DNA of 64,000 nucleotides. Source: an uncultured Maricaulis sp. GTDB taxonomy: Bacteria; Pseudomonadota; Alphaproteobacteria; Caulobacterales; Maricaulaceae. This document shows, piece after piece, positions 9,387-20,153 of the stretch. Position numbers and translations under genes: made by a program. The stretch's first letter is position 1. Each line of letters starts with the position of its first letter. The DNA lies in assembly GCF_947259345.1 (NCBI RefSeq), contig NZ_CAMYLS010000008.1, forward strand, positions 1 to 64,000, given 5' to 3'. Under the pieces are notes generated by a model that searched no databases, had not been told where the DNA came from, and was given only the letters and a program-made list of their open reading frames with translations.

Positions 9387-10371
9387 GCCGCTATACACAG
9401 CTGATATCGATCTTGAACCTGTAAGACAGTGCCGGCTCGCGATTGTCGGCTATGGCAATCACGGGCGCTCGCACGCACTCTGCCTGCGCGAAAGCGGCGT
9501 GCGCGAAATCCGCATCGCCTTGCGCGACGGGTCACCCTCGCGTGCCAAGGCGGAGGCGGACGGGTTCGAGGTAATCGCCTTGCCGGAGGCGGCTGCCTGG
9601 GCAGACGCGATTTCCCTGCTGGCGGCCGACGAGGCGCACCGCCAGATCTGGTCCGACTCGATCCTGCCGTTTCGCAAACCCGGGCAGGCCCTGATCCTGT
9701 GTCATGGGTTTTCCATTCATTACGGCCTGATCGAGCCGCCGGCGGATGCCGATATCATCCTTGCGGCCGCCAAGGGGCCGGGCGGGGCGGTGCGTCAGGA
9801 GTATGAAAAAGGCAAAGGCCTGATCGGCTTCTGGGCGGTCCATCAGGATGCGTCCGGGCGCGCGCGGGAGCTGGCTCTGGCCTATCTCGCCGCCATCGGC
9901 TCGGGAGAGGTCGGCATCTTCCCGACGACCTTCCGCGAGGAAACGGTCTCCGATCTGTTCGGCGAGCAGGTTGTTCTGGTCGGCGGCTTGGTCGCACTGG
10001 CCAAGGCGAGCTATGAGCGTCTGGTGGCCGCCGGTGTCAGCGAGCGCATGGCCTATATCGACTGCGTCCACGAGATCAAATATCTCGCCGACCTGATTCA
10101 GGCGCGGGGGATCGCCGGCATGTATGAGGCGATTTCTGACACCGCCGAATTCGGCGCGCGCCAGATCGAGGGCAAGATTGCCGGTCCCGCGCTGAAAGCG
10201 GTGTTCGACCAGGCGATGGCAGACATTGAAAGCGACCGCTTTGCCCGCAAATGGGTCGAAACCTATGAGGCGGGTGATGCGATGAAGGCCGAGCGGGCGG
10301 CTGACCGGGCTCTCCCGATCGAGGCGGCCGGGGCGGATCTGCGTCGACGGATTTACGGTGCCACGAAATAG
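9367..10371 (+). CDS. Divergent ketol-acid reductoisomerase (IlvC-like)
   Basis: 334 residues, class I KARI length. N-terminal Rossmann motif GYGNHGRSHA (standard GYGSQGHAHA), His113 in CHGFSIHYG, KGPGG (usually KGPGH) and the C-terminal knotted helical domain. The metal site aligns as Asp196, Glu200, Asp232 and Glu236 with Ser257. Position 232 is normally Glu (E226 in the Pseudomonas enzyme; the spacing matches exactly at +6). The family makes dihydroxy-acid precursors of branched amino acids. The substitutions and the setting away from ilvB/ilvN suggest a paralogue with altered use. The ATG at 9367 lies inside the previous gene; the frame runs open further upstream, but that part is antisense-like noise. 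Confidence 0.8.
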   Translation: MTVETSEPLYTADIDLEPVRQCRLAIVGYGNHGRSHALCLRESGVREIRIALRDGSPSRAKAEADGFEVIALPEAAAWADAISLLAADEAHRQIWSDSILPFRKPGQALILCHGFSIHYGLIEPPADADIILAAAKGPGGAVRQEYEKGKGLIGFWAVHQDASGRARELALAYLAAIGSGEVGIFPTTFREETVSDLFGEQVVLVGGLVALAKASYERLVAAGVSERMAYIDCVHEIKYLADLIQARGIAGMYEAISDTAEFGARQIEGKIAGPALKAVFDQAMADIESDRFARKWVETYEAGDAMKAERAADRALPIEAAGADLRRRIYGATK

Positions 10372-10434
10372 CCAATAAGGCGCGCCACCTGTAATAGGGA
10401 TATTCGGAAGCAGAATCGCGCGCGGGGGCGAAAC

Positions 10435-10959
10435 ATGTCATTCAATCCAGTGAAAGTTCGACGCTATGGCGAGCCCAAGGAGGTGGTGGCGCGGGTTTTC
10501 GAGGAAGTCGGCGGGATACCGACGGTCATGGAATTGCTCGATCTCAGCCGAACGCGCGTCTATGCGCTGGCCGATCCGGACTCAACCAACGAGATTTCCT
10601 ACACCCGCATCGCCAAGCTGACCGAGTCGGGTGCGACGGCCGCCGCCCAGCATCTGGCCGCCTTGGCGGGAGGCATATTTCTGCCGATCGAGAAGGCTGA
10701 CGATGCCAATTGGCTGGCCCTCGCCGGCGAAGCGAGCCGCCGCAATGCACGCAATATCTCCGCCATCATGGAAAGCCTCAGCGAGACCGAGCGCTCTCCG
10801 GGCCGGATCGATCAGGACGAGGCGCGGGATATTCTCAAGGTTCTGGATGAGCAGTTGGGGGTTCTCGCCATCCAGCGCGCCAAGCTCGCGGCGATCGCCT
10901 CCGGCGAGGCGGTGGACATGACAGGTGAGCCCGCCAGCCAGGAAAACGGCGCTGACTGA
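10435..10959 (+). CDS. Helix-turn-helix protein, phage CII/YdaS-like
   Basis: 174 residues. The N-terminal half reads EEVGGIPTVMELLDLSRTRVYALADP, a helix-turn-helix pattern like CII-type or Cro-like regulators, followed by a helical C-terminal region (ARDILKVLDEQLGVLAIQRAKLAAI) that could form a coiled-coil oligomerisation segment. No signal peptide. The ATG at 10435 follows CGGGGGCG. It is a single gene behind the reductoisomerase-like gene, and whether it regulates that gene is unknown. It may be a domesticated phage regulator; no other phage genes are nearby. Confidence 0.6.
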   Translation: MSFNPVKVRRYGEPKEVVARVFEEVGGIPTVMELLDLSRTRVYALADPDSTNEISYTRIAKLTESGATAAAQHLAALAGGIFLPIEKADDANWLALAGEASRRNARNISAIMESLSETERSPGRIDQDEARDILKVLDEQLGVLAIQRAKLAAIASGEAVDMTGEPASQENGAD

Positions 10960-11022
10960 TTGCCCGGTGCGCAAAGCGTGCTTAGTTAGGCGCTCTTCCG
11001 TCTTGACCGGACCCGTGTCGCG

Positions 11023-11760
11023 ATGAACCGACTGACTGATTTCTTTTTGCGAATGGACGCGCGTGCCGCGCGGGCCATCGCTGTGTCGGTCGCGCTCTTC
11101 TTCATCGTGGCCCTGGTTTTCCTGATCGGCCGCTTCGTGCTCGATATCGAGCCGGGGGCTGCGGGTAGCTGGTTCCGGGCCTCGGCCAGTGAATGGTATG
11201 CGCTGCCGCTGACCATTCTTGTTTTTACCGCCCTGTCTTTTCTGGGTGCGCCCCAATTCGGGCTGATCGCGGCGTCCCTTGTTGCGTTCGGACCGACCAC
11301 AGGGGCCATCTATGCCTTTGTCGCGACCCAGTTTTCTGCTGCCGTGAATTATGTCGTCGGTCGCTTTTTCGGCGCCGATATTCTCAAACGCTATGGCGGT
11401 GACTGGGCCAATCGCATCTCCGATTTCATCGGTCGCAATGGCTTGCTCGCCTCGATGGTCGTGCGCTGGGTACCCTCCGGGCCCTTCATCATGGTCAATA
11501 TGGGGTTTGGCGTCGCCCGTACGCCCTATTGGGCCTTCGCCCTGGGGACGATGCTCGGTTCGGCGCCGAAAATCTTCATTGTCGCGCTGATGGGCGAAAG
11601 CATTCGCACCATGTTGAGCGAGGGCAAGGTCTTGCTTGGCATTGCCTTCGCGGCAGCAGCCCTGGCCTGGATCGGTATCATGCTTGTGGCGCGTGGCTGG
11701 TTGCGGCGCAATCGTACGCCGGCTGCGGTTGAACCGGATGATGCCGCCAAAGAGCCTTGA
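11023..11760 (+). CDS. TVP38/TMEM64 (VTT-domain) membrane protein
   Basis: 245 residues with about six hydrophobic segments. The central part has the VTT/SNARE-associated family pattern: LGAPQFGLIAASLVAFGPTTG, then a re-entrant NYVVGRFFG block and VRWVPSGPFIMVNMGFGVAR. Such proteins belong to the DedA/VTT superfamily of membrane proteins linked to lipid or small-molecule transport; the substrate here is unknown. The tail is basic then acidic. It precedes mreB by about 170 bases, with no sign of co-transcription beyond orientation. Confidence 0.85.
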   Translation: MNRLTDFFLRMDARAARAIAVSVALFFIVALVFLIGRFVLDIEPGAAGSWFRASASEWYALPLTILVFTALSFLGAPQFGLIAASLVAFGPTTGAIYAFVATQFSAAVNYVVGRFFGADILKRYGGDWANRISDFIGRNGLLASMVVRWVPSGPFIMVNMGFGVARTPYWAFALGTMLGSAPKIFIVALMGESIRTMLSEGKVLLGIAFAAAALAWIGIMLVARGWLRRNRTPAAVEPDDAAKEP

Positions 11761-11811
11761 TCGGGGCTGATAAGGTCGCAAACCCGGATCACTGTCCTAA
11801 AGACTGGTTAA

Positions 11812-12972
<1,161 letters not shown>

Positions 12973-13007
12973 TCTCCACCTCGTAACGGGGGAGAAGGAG
13001 TGAGGCG

Positions 13008-14039
13008 TTGGCGTCGCGACGCTCGACACGACATGATGGTGATCAGGGTGTCCGCTTCTCGCGGACGCTGTTCATTGCCCTTCTCGTCGTGTCCGGCGCG
13101 TTGATTGCCTTTGATCGTCCGGCCTCCCGCTCAGCCCCCTTTGCCAGCTTTCGGGCCGGCTTCACGGATGTCTCCGCCCCCTTGCTCGATCTTGTCGCCC
13201 AGCCGCTGCGGGCGATCAAGAATATCGGTCCCTATTGGCGTCGGCAGGGTGAGTTGGCCCAGGAGAATGCCCGGTTGCGCCAGCAATTGATCGAAGCGCG
13301 CTACTGGGAAGATCTCGCCTACCGCCAGCGTGACCGTATCGAGGTCTATGAGGATGCGCTCGACGTTGAAAGCGCCGCCATCGAGGACCGCATCGGCGCC
13401 TGGACCGTGGCCGATCCGCGTGGCCCCTTCGTCCGCGCCCGCCTGATCGGCCGCGGCAGCGAGGCCGGGATCCGCGACGGCTATCCGGTGATCAATCTTT
13501 ATGGCCTGGTGGGCCGGGTCTATGAGACCGGGCGCCGGTCCGCACGCGTACTCCTGCTGACCGACCTCAATTCTCGCGTGCCCGTGATGGCGGACCGCTC
13601 CAATGCCCGTGCTATCCTGGTGGGTGACAATTCGGAGTTTCCGCGGCTCGACTATGTCGGACGGGCGCCGGACATCGAGCCGGGCGATCGCATCGTCTCT
13701 TCCGGTGATGACGGCATCCTGCCGCGCGGCCTGCCCGTCGGGGAGGCCGTGGCCACGCGCGACGGTGGCTGGCGGGTTCGGCTCTATTCCGATCAGGCGC
13801 CGGTTGATTTCGTCTGGGTCTGGCCTTTCCGACGCGTGACCCCGCCGGACCAGGAGGTCGAAGCGGAAATTCCGGCAACTGAAGGTCCGCTGATTGCCGA
13901 TCAGTTGGTGATCGAGCCAGCGGCTGATAGCTCAGGCGAGGCAAGTAGCTTGGGCGAAGACGCTGACCAAGGTGCAGGCAATGGCGCAGGCGATGACGTA
14001 GCCGCGTCCGACGGGACCGCGACGGAGGATAACCGGTGA
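13008..14039 (+). CDS. mreC: MreC, rod-shape periplasmic scaffold
   Basis: 343 residues: one N-terminal membrane helix (TLFIALLVVSGALIAF), a coiled-coil region (RQGELAQENARLRQQLIEARYWEDLAY) and the MreC beta domain (ARLIGRG..RDGYPVIN..GLVGRVYETG..VLLLTD). A long acidic, low-complexity tail follows the domain (from about residue 285). The start is TTG at 13008, chosen because a GGAG lies 7 bases upstream and no in-frame ATG is near. Its stop overlaps the mreD GTG start (GTGA). Confidence 0.95.
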   Translation: MASRRSTRHDGDQGVRFSRTLFIALLVVSGALIAFDRPASRSAPFASFRAGFTDVSAPLLDLVAQPLRAIKNIGPYWRRQGELAQENARLRQQLIEARYWEDLAYRQRDRIEVYEDALDVESAAIEDRIGAWTVADPRGPFVRARLIGRGSEAGIRDGYPVINLYGLVGRVYETGRRSARVLLLTDLNSRVPVMADRSNARAILVGDNSEFPRLDYVGRAPDIEPGDRIVSSGDDGILPRGLPVGEAVATRDGGWRVRLYSDQAPVDFVWVWPFRRVTPPDQEVEAEIPATEGPLIADQLVIEPAADSSGEASSLGEDADQGAGNGAGDDVAASDGTATEDNR

Positions 14040-14557
14040 GGAAGCCAACGGATCGCAATTCGCCCTGGCTGGCCGCGACCGGCTGTATCGCCTCGGTCCT
14101 GGTCGCCCTCATCATCCAGGCCTCTCCGACACGCCTTGTCGACGGGCTGACCATCATGCCGACCTGGACGCTGATGGCGATCTTCCTGTGGGCCAATGTC
14201 CGGCCGCACTTCATGCCGCCGATCGCCGTGTTCGCGATCGGCCTGACCCAGGATTTGCTCACCGGAGCGCCGATGGGCGTTTGGGCGCTGGCCTATCTGG
14301 TATCGATCTCGGTCTTCCGTTTTCGTGGCGAGGACGGCATGCCGCGCGATCTGCCGCCGGTCCTGCTGCGCTTTGGCGCAACGCTCCTGCTGGCGCACGG
14401 CATTGCCTTCGCTGCGGGCAGTTTCGCGCTCGAGCAGATGGCCGACCTGCAGCCCCTGGTGATCGAAATCGTGGCCTCCATCCTCATGTTCCCGCTGCCG
14501 GCCTATCTGGTCCTGCGGCGCCGCCGTTCTCGCGGCTCGGGCTTTATCGGGGGGTGA
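14036..14557 (+). CDS. mreD: MreD, rod-shape membrane protein
   Basis: 173 residues with about five transmembrane helices, beginning PWLAATGCIASVLVALIIQASPTR and containing LWANVRPHFMPPIAVFAIGLTQDLLTGAPMG, the conserved MreD region. The GTG start overlaps the mreC stop. It belongs to the elongasome and sits between MreC and PBP2 in the usual order. Its length and hydrophobicity are typical. Confidence 0.93.
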   Translation: MRKPTDRNSPWLAATGCIASVLVALIIQASPTRLVDGLTIMPTWTLMAIFLWANVRPHFMPPIAVFAIGLTQDLLTGAPMGVWALAYLVSISVFRFRGEDGMPRDLPPVLLRFGATLLLAHGIAFAAGSFALEQMADLQPLVIEIVASILMFPLPAYLVLRRRRSRGSGFIGG

Positions 14558-14569
14558 TGACAGCTTCTC

Positions 14570-16444
14570 ATGCGCGCTGACCGTCAGGAACAGGATCTCA
14601 AATTCACCCGGCGTGCCCTGCTGATGGCGGGCGCGGGCGGGCTGGCTTTCCTGGGCCTGGGCGCACGGCTGTATTCCTTGCAGGTATTGGAGACCGAGCG
14701 CTATCGGCTGATGTCGGAAGACAATCAGTTCAACTTCAATCTCCTGCCGCCCTCACGCGGACGCATTCTCGACCGCTTTGGGGTGGCGGTTGCCGATAAT
14801 CGCGACAGTTATCGTGTCTTGCTGGTACCGGAACAGTCCGGGGATGTGGCCTCGGCGCTCGACCGGCTTCAGCCCTTCCTGCCGCTGGGCGAGTATGATC
14901 GCGAGCGAATTCTGCGCACCGCCCGCAGCCAGCGAAGCTTCCACGCCATCACGGTCGCCGATGACCTGGACTGGCATACTTTCGCCTCGATCAATTTGAA
15001 CGCGCCCGACCTCGCCGGTGTGACCCCGGATGTGGGGGAGGTTCGTTCCTACCCCTTCGGCCCCGCCTTCGCGCATGTGCTCGGTTATGTGCAGCCGCCC
15101 AATGACGAGGACATTGCCAATAATCCGCGCGAAGCCGAGCGGCTCTTGCGACATCCGGGTTTTCGCATTGGCAAGACCGGTGTGGAGATTGCGCGCGAGA
15201 GTGATTTGCGCGGCCAGGCCGGTGCGCTCAAGACCGAGGTCAATGCGCGCGGTCGGGTGATCCGGGAATTGCCTGAGCAATCCACCGAGCCGGATGCCGG
15301 ACGAGACGTGGTATTGACCCTGGATGCCGATATCCAGCGCTATGCCCATGAACGTCTCGGCCAGGAAAGTGGCTCTGCAGTGGTCATGGACGTCAATACC
15401 GGTGAGCTGATTGCCCTGGTTTCTGCGCCGAGCTTTGATCCCAATCTCTTTGTTGGCGGCATCTCGTCGGCAGACTATGCCGCCTTGCGAGAGAATGATC
15501 GCAATCCGCTGTTTCAAAAATCAATTCAGGGGACTTACCCGCCTGGTTCGACTTTCAAGGCGGTTGTTGCCGCGGCAGCGCTGGAGCACGGCGTTGCGCC
15601 GCCCGGTGAAACCGTGCGCTGCACGGGCTCTGTTCGCCTGGGCGATCGGGAGTTTCACTGCTGGCGCCGCAGGGGCCATGGTTCGGTCAATCTCCGCGAG
15701 GCGGTCAAGACGTCCTGCGATATCTACTTTTACGAGATCGCCGAGCGGCTCGGTATTGATCGCTTGCACGAGATGGCCACACGCTTCGGGATTGGCGAGC
15801 AATTCGATATCGGTATCGCCGGCGTGCGGCGGGGCAATATGCCCAATCCGGCCTGGAAACGGTCCCGCTATAATCAGGGCTGGTCGACAGGCGACACCTA
15901 TAATACCGGCATCGGGCAAGGCTTTGTGACGGCTTCGCCGCTTCAGCTGGCCGTGATGACGGCGCGCGTGGCATCCGGGCGTTCTGTCTCGCCCACACTG
16001 TATCGCAATGCCATGTTGCCACCGGCCGCGCATATCGGCGTGAGTGATGACGCCTTGGCGCGTGTCCGAGACGGATTGCGGGCCGTGGTCGAAGAACCGG
16101 GCGGTACGTCCTTCTCGCTTGGCGGGTTGGGTATTGATGATATCGAGATGGCTGGCAAAACCGGGACCGCACAGGTCTATTCCATTACCGCAGCCGAGCG
16201 GGAAGCTGGTGTGCGCGACCAGGAAGACCTGCCCTGGCGCCTGCGCGATCACGGTCTTTTCATGTGCTATGCGCCGGCCGACAATCCCAAATATGCCTGC
16301 GTCGTGGTGATCGAGCATGGCGGCGGATCCTCCGCGGCCACACGTCCTGCCCGTGACATCCTGCGCCGTGTCGTGGCACGCGACCCGTCCAGCCGGGCCG
16401 GCGTCTTCGCCGATCTCGGCAATGCCCGTCCGGGAGGCGCCTGA
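14570..16444 (+). CDS. mrdA: Penicillin-binding protein 2, elongasome transpeptidase
   Basis: Cross-links peptidoglycan during lateral growth with RodA. 624 residues: membrane anchor (ALLMAGAGGLAFLGLGARLYSLQVL), PBP dimerisation domain (SRGRILDRFGVAVADN onward, residues about 60-230) and transpeptidase domain with the active-site PGSTFK (SxxK), SCD (SxN-like) and KTGTAQ (KTG). All three catalytic motifs are intact. The 3' end overlaps the rodA start by one base (TGATGG), so the two partners are translationally linked. Confidence 0.96.
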   Translation: MRADRQEQDLKFTRRALLMAGAGGLAFLGLGARLYSLQVLETERYRLMSEDNQFNFNLLPPSRGRILDRFGVAVADNRDSYRVLLVPEQSGDVASALDRLQPFLPLGEYDRERILRTARSQRSFHAITVADDLDWHTFASINLNAPDLAGVTPDVGEVRSYPFGPAFAHVLGYVQPPNDEDIANNPREAERLLRHPGFRIGKTGVEIARESDLRGQAGALKTEVNARGRVIRELPEQSTEPDAGRDVVLTLDADIQRYAHERLGQESGSAVVMDVNTGELIALVSAPSFDPNLFVGGISSADYAALRENDRNPLFQKSIQGTYPPGSTFKAVVAAAALEHGVAPPGETVRCTGSVRLGDREFHCWRRRGHGSVNLREAVKTSCDIYFYEIAERLGIDRLHEMATRFGIGEQFDIGIAGVRRGNMPNPAWKRSRYNQGWSTGDTYNTGIGQGFVTASPLQLAVMTARVASGRSVSPTLYRNAMLPPAAHIGVSDDALARVRDGLRAVVEEPGGTSFSLGGLGIDDIEMAGKTGTAQVYSITAAEREAGVRDQEDLPWRLRDHGLFMCYAPADNPKYACVVVIEHGGGSSAATRPARDILRRVVARDPSSRAGVFADLGNARPGGA

Positions 16445-17601
16445 TGGCTGTTTTCCGAGAGAGCGTGCCGCGCGATATTCCCGGCAAGATGATGGAGCTC
16501 AACTGGACCCTGGTCCTGCTTCTGGTTCTGCTGGGAGCGGCGGGTGTCGGCATGCTCTATTCGGTCGGGGGAGGGAGCTGGGAGCCCTGGGCCATCAATC
16601 ATGCGATCCGCTTCGCCCTCGGTTTCGTCGGAATGATCGTGATCGCGATGTTTCCGCCGCGCTTCTGGATGGGGCTGGCCTATCCGGTCTATGTCGGAGC
16701 CTTGATCCTGCTGGTCCTCGTGGAGGTCGCCGGGGTCACGATCAATGGCGCCCAGCGTTGGGTCGATATCGGTCCGATACGCATTCAGCCTGCCGAGATC
16801 ATGAAGCTGGCCCTCGTTCTCGCCCTGGCGCGCTTCTATCACGATCTCGAGGATACCAAGGTCACCACGATTTCCGGTCTCTTGCCGCCGCTATTGATCA
16901 TCGGCATTCCTGCCATCTTGATAGTCAGCCAGCCGGATCTGGGGACGACACTCCTGCTCGCCGCGACCGGTGTGGTGGTCATTTTCATGGCGGGCTTGAG
17001 CTGGTGGTTCATCATGGCCGTGGCTGGCCTCGGCCTCGCGGGCATTGTCGGTGTCGGTATTTACGGCCTGGAGAATATCCTTGCCGAGTATCAGATGGAC
17101 CGCGTCCACGCTTTCCTCAACCCGGATTTCGATCCGCTGGGGATCAATTATCACCCCAACCAGGCCGTGATCACGCTCGGCTCGGGCGGCATGACGGGCA
17201 AGGGCTTCCTGGAGGGCACCCAGTCCAAGCTGGGTTATCTGCCGGAGATGCAGACCGACTATATCTTCACCGCGCTCGGTGAGGAATTCGGCTTTGTCGG
17301 CGGCATCTCCGTCCTGGCCGTGAATGCGCTGATCATGGCCCAGGGCGTGATCATCGCGATCAGCTGCAAGTCGCCCTTCCTGCGCCTGATGACCATCGGC
17401 GTGATCACTACCTTCGCCTCCTACGTCTTCATCAATATCGGCATGGTCTCGCGCCTCCTGCCCGTGGTCGGTGTGCCCTTGCCGCTGATTTCCTATGGCG
17501 GCACGGTTGTGCTGGCCGTCATGGCCGGCTTCGGACTGATCCTGGGCGCGCATATTCACCGCAATGCGGAACCGCCGCGCGGAGCCGGTTTGTTCGGCTG
17601 A
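16444..17601 (+). CDS. rodA: RodA, SEDS-family glycan polymerase
   Basis: 385 residues and about ten membrane helices. SEDS signatures include GAQRWVDIGPIRIQPAEIMKLALVL, SQPDLGTTLLL, and the end motif GMVSRLLPVVGVPLPLISYGG. It polymerises glycan strands from lipid II together with PBP2, encoded just upstream. It is the last gene of the mreB-mreC-mreD-mrdA-rodA set; the following 119 bases hold no clear terminator. Confidence 0.97.
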   Translation: MAVFRESVPRDIPGKMMELNWTLVLLLVLLGAAGVGMLYSVGGGSWEPWAINHAIRFALGFVGMIVIAMFPPRFWMGLAYPVYVGALILLVLVEVAGVTINGAQRWVDIGPIRIQPAEIMKLALVLALARFYHDLEDTKVTTISGLLPPLLIIGIPAILIVSQPDLGTTLLLAATGVVVIFMAGLSWWFIMAVAGLGLAGIVGVGIYGLENILAEYQMDRVHAFLNPDFDPLGINYHPNQAVITLGSGGMTGKGFLEGTQSKLGYLPEMQTDYIFTALGEEFGFVGGISVLAVNALIMAQGVIIAISCKSPFLRLMTIGVITTFASYVFINIGMVSRLLPVVGVPLPLISYGGTVVLAVMAGFGLILGAHIHRNAEPPRGAGLFG

Positions 17602-17720
17602 TTTTGCGCCGCACTGCAACAACGTCGCGCGCTTGACCGGCTGGGCCGGTTGGGGAAGTGTGCGCGGCAATTCTGTAAGGGGTGGACGCGCCTTCGCGTC
17701 CTGTTTCAGGGGAGAGTCTC

Positions 17721-19073
17721 ATGGCGGCAACACCAGCCGGTCAGCACGCGCATTGGTCGTCGCGTTTCGCATTCATTCTCGCCGCGGTTGGCTCCGCGGT
17801 CGGTCTCGGCAATCTTTGGCGTTTCCCGTTCCAGACGGGCGATAATGGCGGGTCGGCCTTTGTGTTGATCTATATCGGTTGTGTGGCCCTGTTTGCCCTG
17901 CCGGTGCTGATGGCCGAGATCGCCATTGGTCGCCATGCGCAGCAATCGGCTATCTCCTCGACCCGCAAAATGGCGCAGGAAGCCGGACGATCCGCCAATT
18001 GGGCCATCGTCGGCTGGGTCTGTACGGCAGGCGGTTTCCTGATCCTGACCACTTATTCGGTGATTGCCGGCCAGGTGCTGGCCTATTCCGCATCCGGCTT
18101 CTACGGCGGCTTCTCTCAGCCTGATGGCGCCAATCTCTTCTATCGGGGTGAGTTTACACAGCTGGCTTGGCATGCCGGCTTCATGATCATCACGGTGCTG
18201 ATTGTGGCGCGGGGCCTGAAAGGCGGGATTGAGCAGGTCGCGACCTTCCTGATGCCGCTTTTCTTCGTGATGCTGATCGGTCTGACCATCTATTCGCTGG
18301 CCACTGGGGCGGCGAGCGAGGCGATTGCCTATCTGTTCACGCCCGATTTCTCGGCGGTGACCGGCCAGACTTTCGTTGCCGCACTTGGCCAGGCCTTCTT
18401 CTCGGTCTCGGTCGCTTCGGCCATCATGATCACCTATGGCTCCTACCTGTCCAAGGACACCAATATCGGCTCGTCCTCGATCCTGATCGCCTCGGCAGAC
18501 ACGCTGGTCGCGCTGATTGCCGGTCTGATGATCTTCCCGATCGTCTTCATGGTGGGTATCGACCCGGCCGCCGGCCTCGGCCTGATCTTCACCGCGCTGC
18601 CGGCTGTGTTCGCCGACATGCCGGCGGGCAATATCATTGGCGGCGCCTTCTTCGCGCTGGCCTTCATCGCGGCGATTACCTCGTCGATCTCGCTGCTTGA
18701 AGGCACCGTGGCCTTTGTCGAGGAGCATTCTGATTTCTCGCGTCCCACAGCCGCCTGGCTGCTCGGCTTTTTCGCCTTCATGATCGGTGCGGGCGCCGTC
18801 TGGTCTTCGGACTTCGGCGGTCTCTTCGTGGATTGGCTGTCCGGCAGCTTCCTGCTTCCGCTTGGCGGTCTGCTGGTTGCGGTTTTCGCCGGCTGGGTCA
18901 TTCCCAAATCGCTGATGCGAGAAGAGTTGAGCCATGCCTCGAACGGCCTGTTCGCCTTCTTCCACTTCTGTGTGAAGTTCGTCGTGCCGCCGGCGATCGG
19001 CTTCATTCTTTTCCTCGGCCTGGACGCCAAGTTCAATGGCGGCGCAATTGGCGCCATGCTGGGTCTCGGCTAG
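17721..19073 (+). CDS. Sodium:neurotransmitter symporter family (SNF) transporter
   Basis: 450 residues, about eleven to twelve transmembrane segments. The N-terminal WSSRFAFILAAVGSAVGLGNLWRFPFQTGDNGG is the SNF/LeuT sodium and substrate site motif (GSAVGLGNLWRFP). Members move amino acids or related compounds with sodium. The substrate cannot be inferred. The start at 17721 has GGGGAGAG upstream; an earlier ATG at 17682 lacks a site. The stop (TAG) shares four bases (CTAG) with the stop of the convergent aminopeptidase. Confidence 0.92.
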   Translation: MAATPAGQHAHWSSRFAFILAAVGSAVGLGNLWRFPFQTGDNGGSAFVLIYIGCVALFALPVLMAEIAIGRHAQQSAISSTRKMAQEAGRSANWAIVGWVCTAGGFLILTTYSVIAGQVLAYSASGFYGGFSQPDGANLFYRGEFTQLAWHAGFMIITVLIVARGLKGGIEQVATFLMPLFFVMLIGLTIYSLATGAASEAIAYLFTPDFSAVTGQTFVAALGQAFFSVSVASAIMITYGSYLSKDTNIGSSSILIASADTLVALIAGLMIFPIVFMVGIDPAAGLGLIFTALPAVFADMPAGNIIGGAFFALAFIAAITSSISLLEGTVAFVEEHSDFSRPTAAWLLGFFAFMIGAGAVWSSDFGGLFVDWLSGSFLLPLGGLLVAVFAGWVIPKSLMREELSHASNGLFAFFHFCVKFVVPPAIGFILFLGLDAKFNGGAIGAMLGLG

Positions 19074-20035
19074 CCGAACTTGTCGGCAAAGGCGTCGGTC
19101 GCGCGCACCAGCGCGTCGACCATGCCCGGCTCGCCGGCCGCATGGCCGGCATCGCCAATCATCTGGAGCCTCGCTCGCGGCCACGCCCGGGCGAGGCTCC
19201 AGGCCGTTTGGGGCGGGGTGACAACGTCATACCGGCCCTGGACGATGACACCGGGCAAATGGTTGTAGCGCCCGGCATCTTCCAGCAATTCACCATCGCG
19301 CTCGAAGAAACCTTTGTGGAAGAAGTAATGGCTTTCCATCCGCGCTAGGGCATCTGCGCGCACGGGATCGGCGAGCGGCGCTGACGGGTCACCCGTCATT
19401 GAAATCAGGGCGCTTTCCCAGCGCGACCAGGCCAGCGCATCCGGACGCCGACGAATAATGTCCGGTTCGGCCAGGCGTTCGTAATAGGCGCGGATGATGT
19501 CGCCGCGCTCTTCCGGGCTCAGCGGATCGACCAGGCGTTCCCAGGCATCCGGGAAGAGCATGTTGGCGCCATCCTTGTAGAACCAGTCGAGCTCGCGCTG
19601 GGTGCAGGTGAAGATGCCGCGCAATATAAGGCCGATACAGCGATCGGGATGGGCGCGGGCATAGGCGAGCGCCAGGGTCGCGCCCCAGGAGCCTCCGAAC
19701 ACCACCCATTTCTCGACGCCCATGACTTCGCGAATGCGCTCCATGTCGTCGATCAGGTCCTGGGTCGTATTGTGGCTCAGCTCGCCGTGTGGGGTCGAAC
19801 GCCCGCAGCCGCGCTGGTCGAACAGGATGATGCGATAGCGGCGCGGATCGAAGAAGCGGCGCAGCGCCGGGGACACGCCGCCGCCGGGACCGCCGTGCAG
19901 CGTAACGACCGGTAGCCCATCGGGGCGACCGCATTCCTCGATATAGAGGTCATGACCATCGCCTACCGCCAGTCGTGAGGCCTGAAGAGGCCGGATCGGC
20001 GGGTAGAGGAGGCGTCGTGAGTAGGAGGCATCCAT
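19070..20035 (-). CDS. pip: Prolyl aminopeptidase (proline iminopeptidase)
   Basis: 321 residues, alpha/beta-hydrolase fold. HGGPGGG (oxyanion region), FDQRGCGRSTPHG and the nucleophile elbow GGSWGATLAL (Ser) are the S33 peptidase signatures; the DVVTPP and GDAGHAAGEP segments carry the Asp and His of the triad. It removes N-terminal proline from peptides. The ATG at 20035 (MDASYSRRLLYPPI) gives the family's usual start; the frame is open to 20110 but adds unrelated residues. It converges on the SNF transporter with overlapping stops. Confidence 0.93.
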   Translation of the reverse strand: MDASYSRRLLYPPIRPLQASRLAVGDGHDLYIEECGRPDGLPVVTLHGGPGGGVSPALRRFFDPRRYRIILFDQRGCGRSTPHGELSHNTTQDLIDDMERIREVMGVEKWVVFGGSWGATLALAYARAHPDRCIGLILRGIFTCTQRELDWFYKDGANMLFPDAWERLVDPLSPEERGDIIRAYYERLAEPDIIRRRPDALAWSRWESALISMTGDPSAPLADPVRADALARMESHYFFHKGFFERDGELLEDAGRYNHLPGVIVQGRYDVVTPPQTAWSLARAWPRARLQMIGDAGHAAGEPGMVDALVRATDAFADKFG

Positions 20036-20153
20036 GTCGGCTACTGTGCCGTTAGCCAGTCTTAAACACAATAAACCATAGCCTAATTGGCCTTCGCTCT
20101 GTATCGTCAATCCCGATTTGGGGCTTTAAATCGATCTTGGGACCAACTGTGTG

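Noticed and set aside
12984..13007. GGGGGAGAAGGAG stretch before mreC as a repeat element
   Set aside because: It is better explained as the ribosome-binding region for the TTG start of mreC.
17706..19184. Long open frame on the minus strand opposite the SNF transporter
   Set aside because: Its sequence is low-complexity and Arg/Asp/Gln-rich, matches no family and mirrors the codon bias of the real gene.
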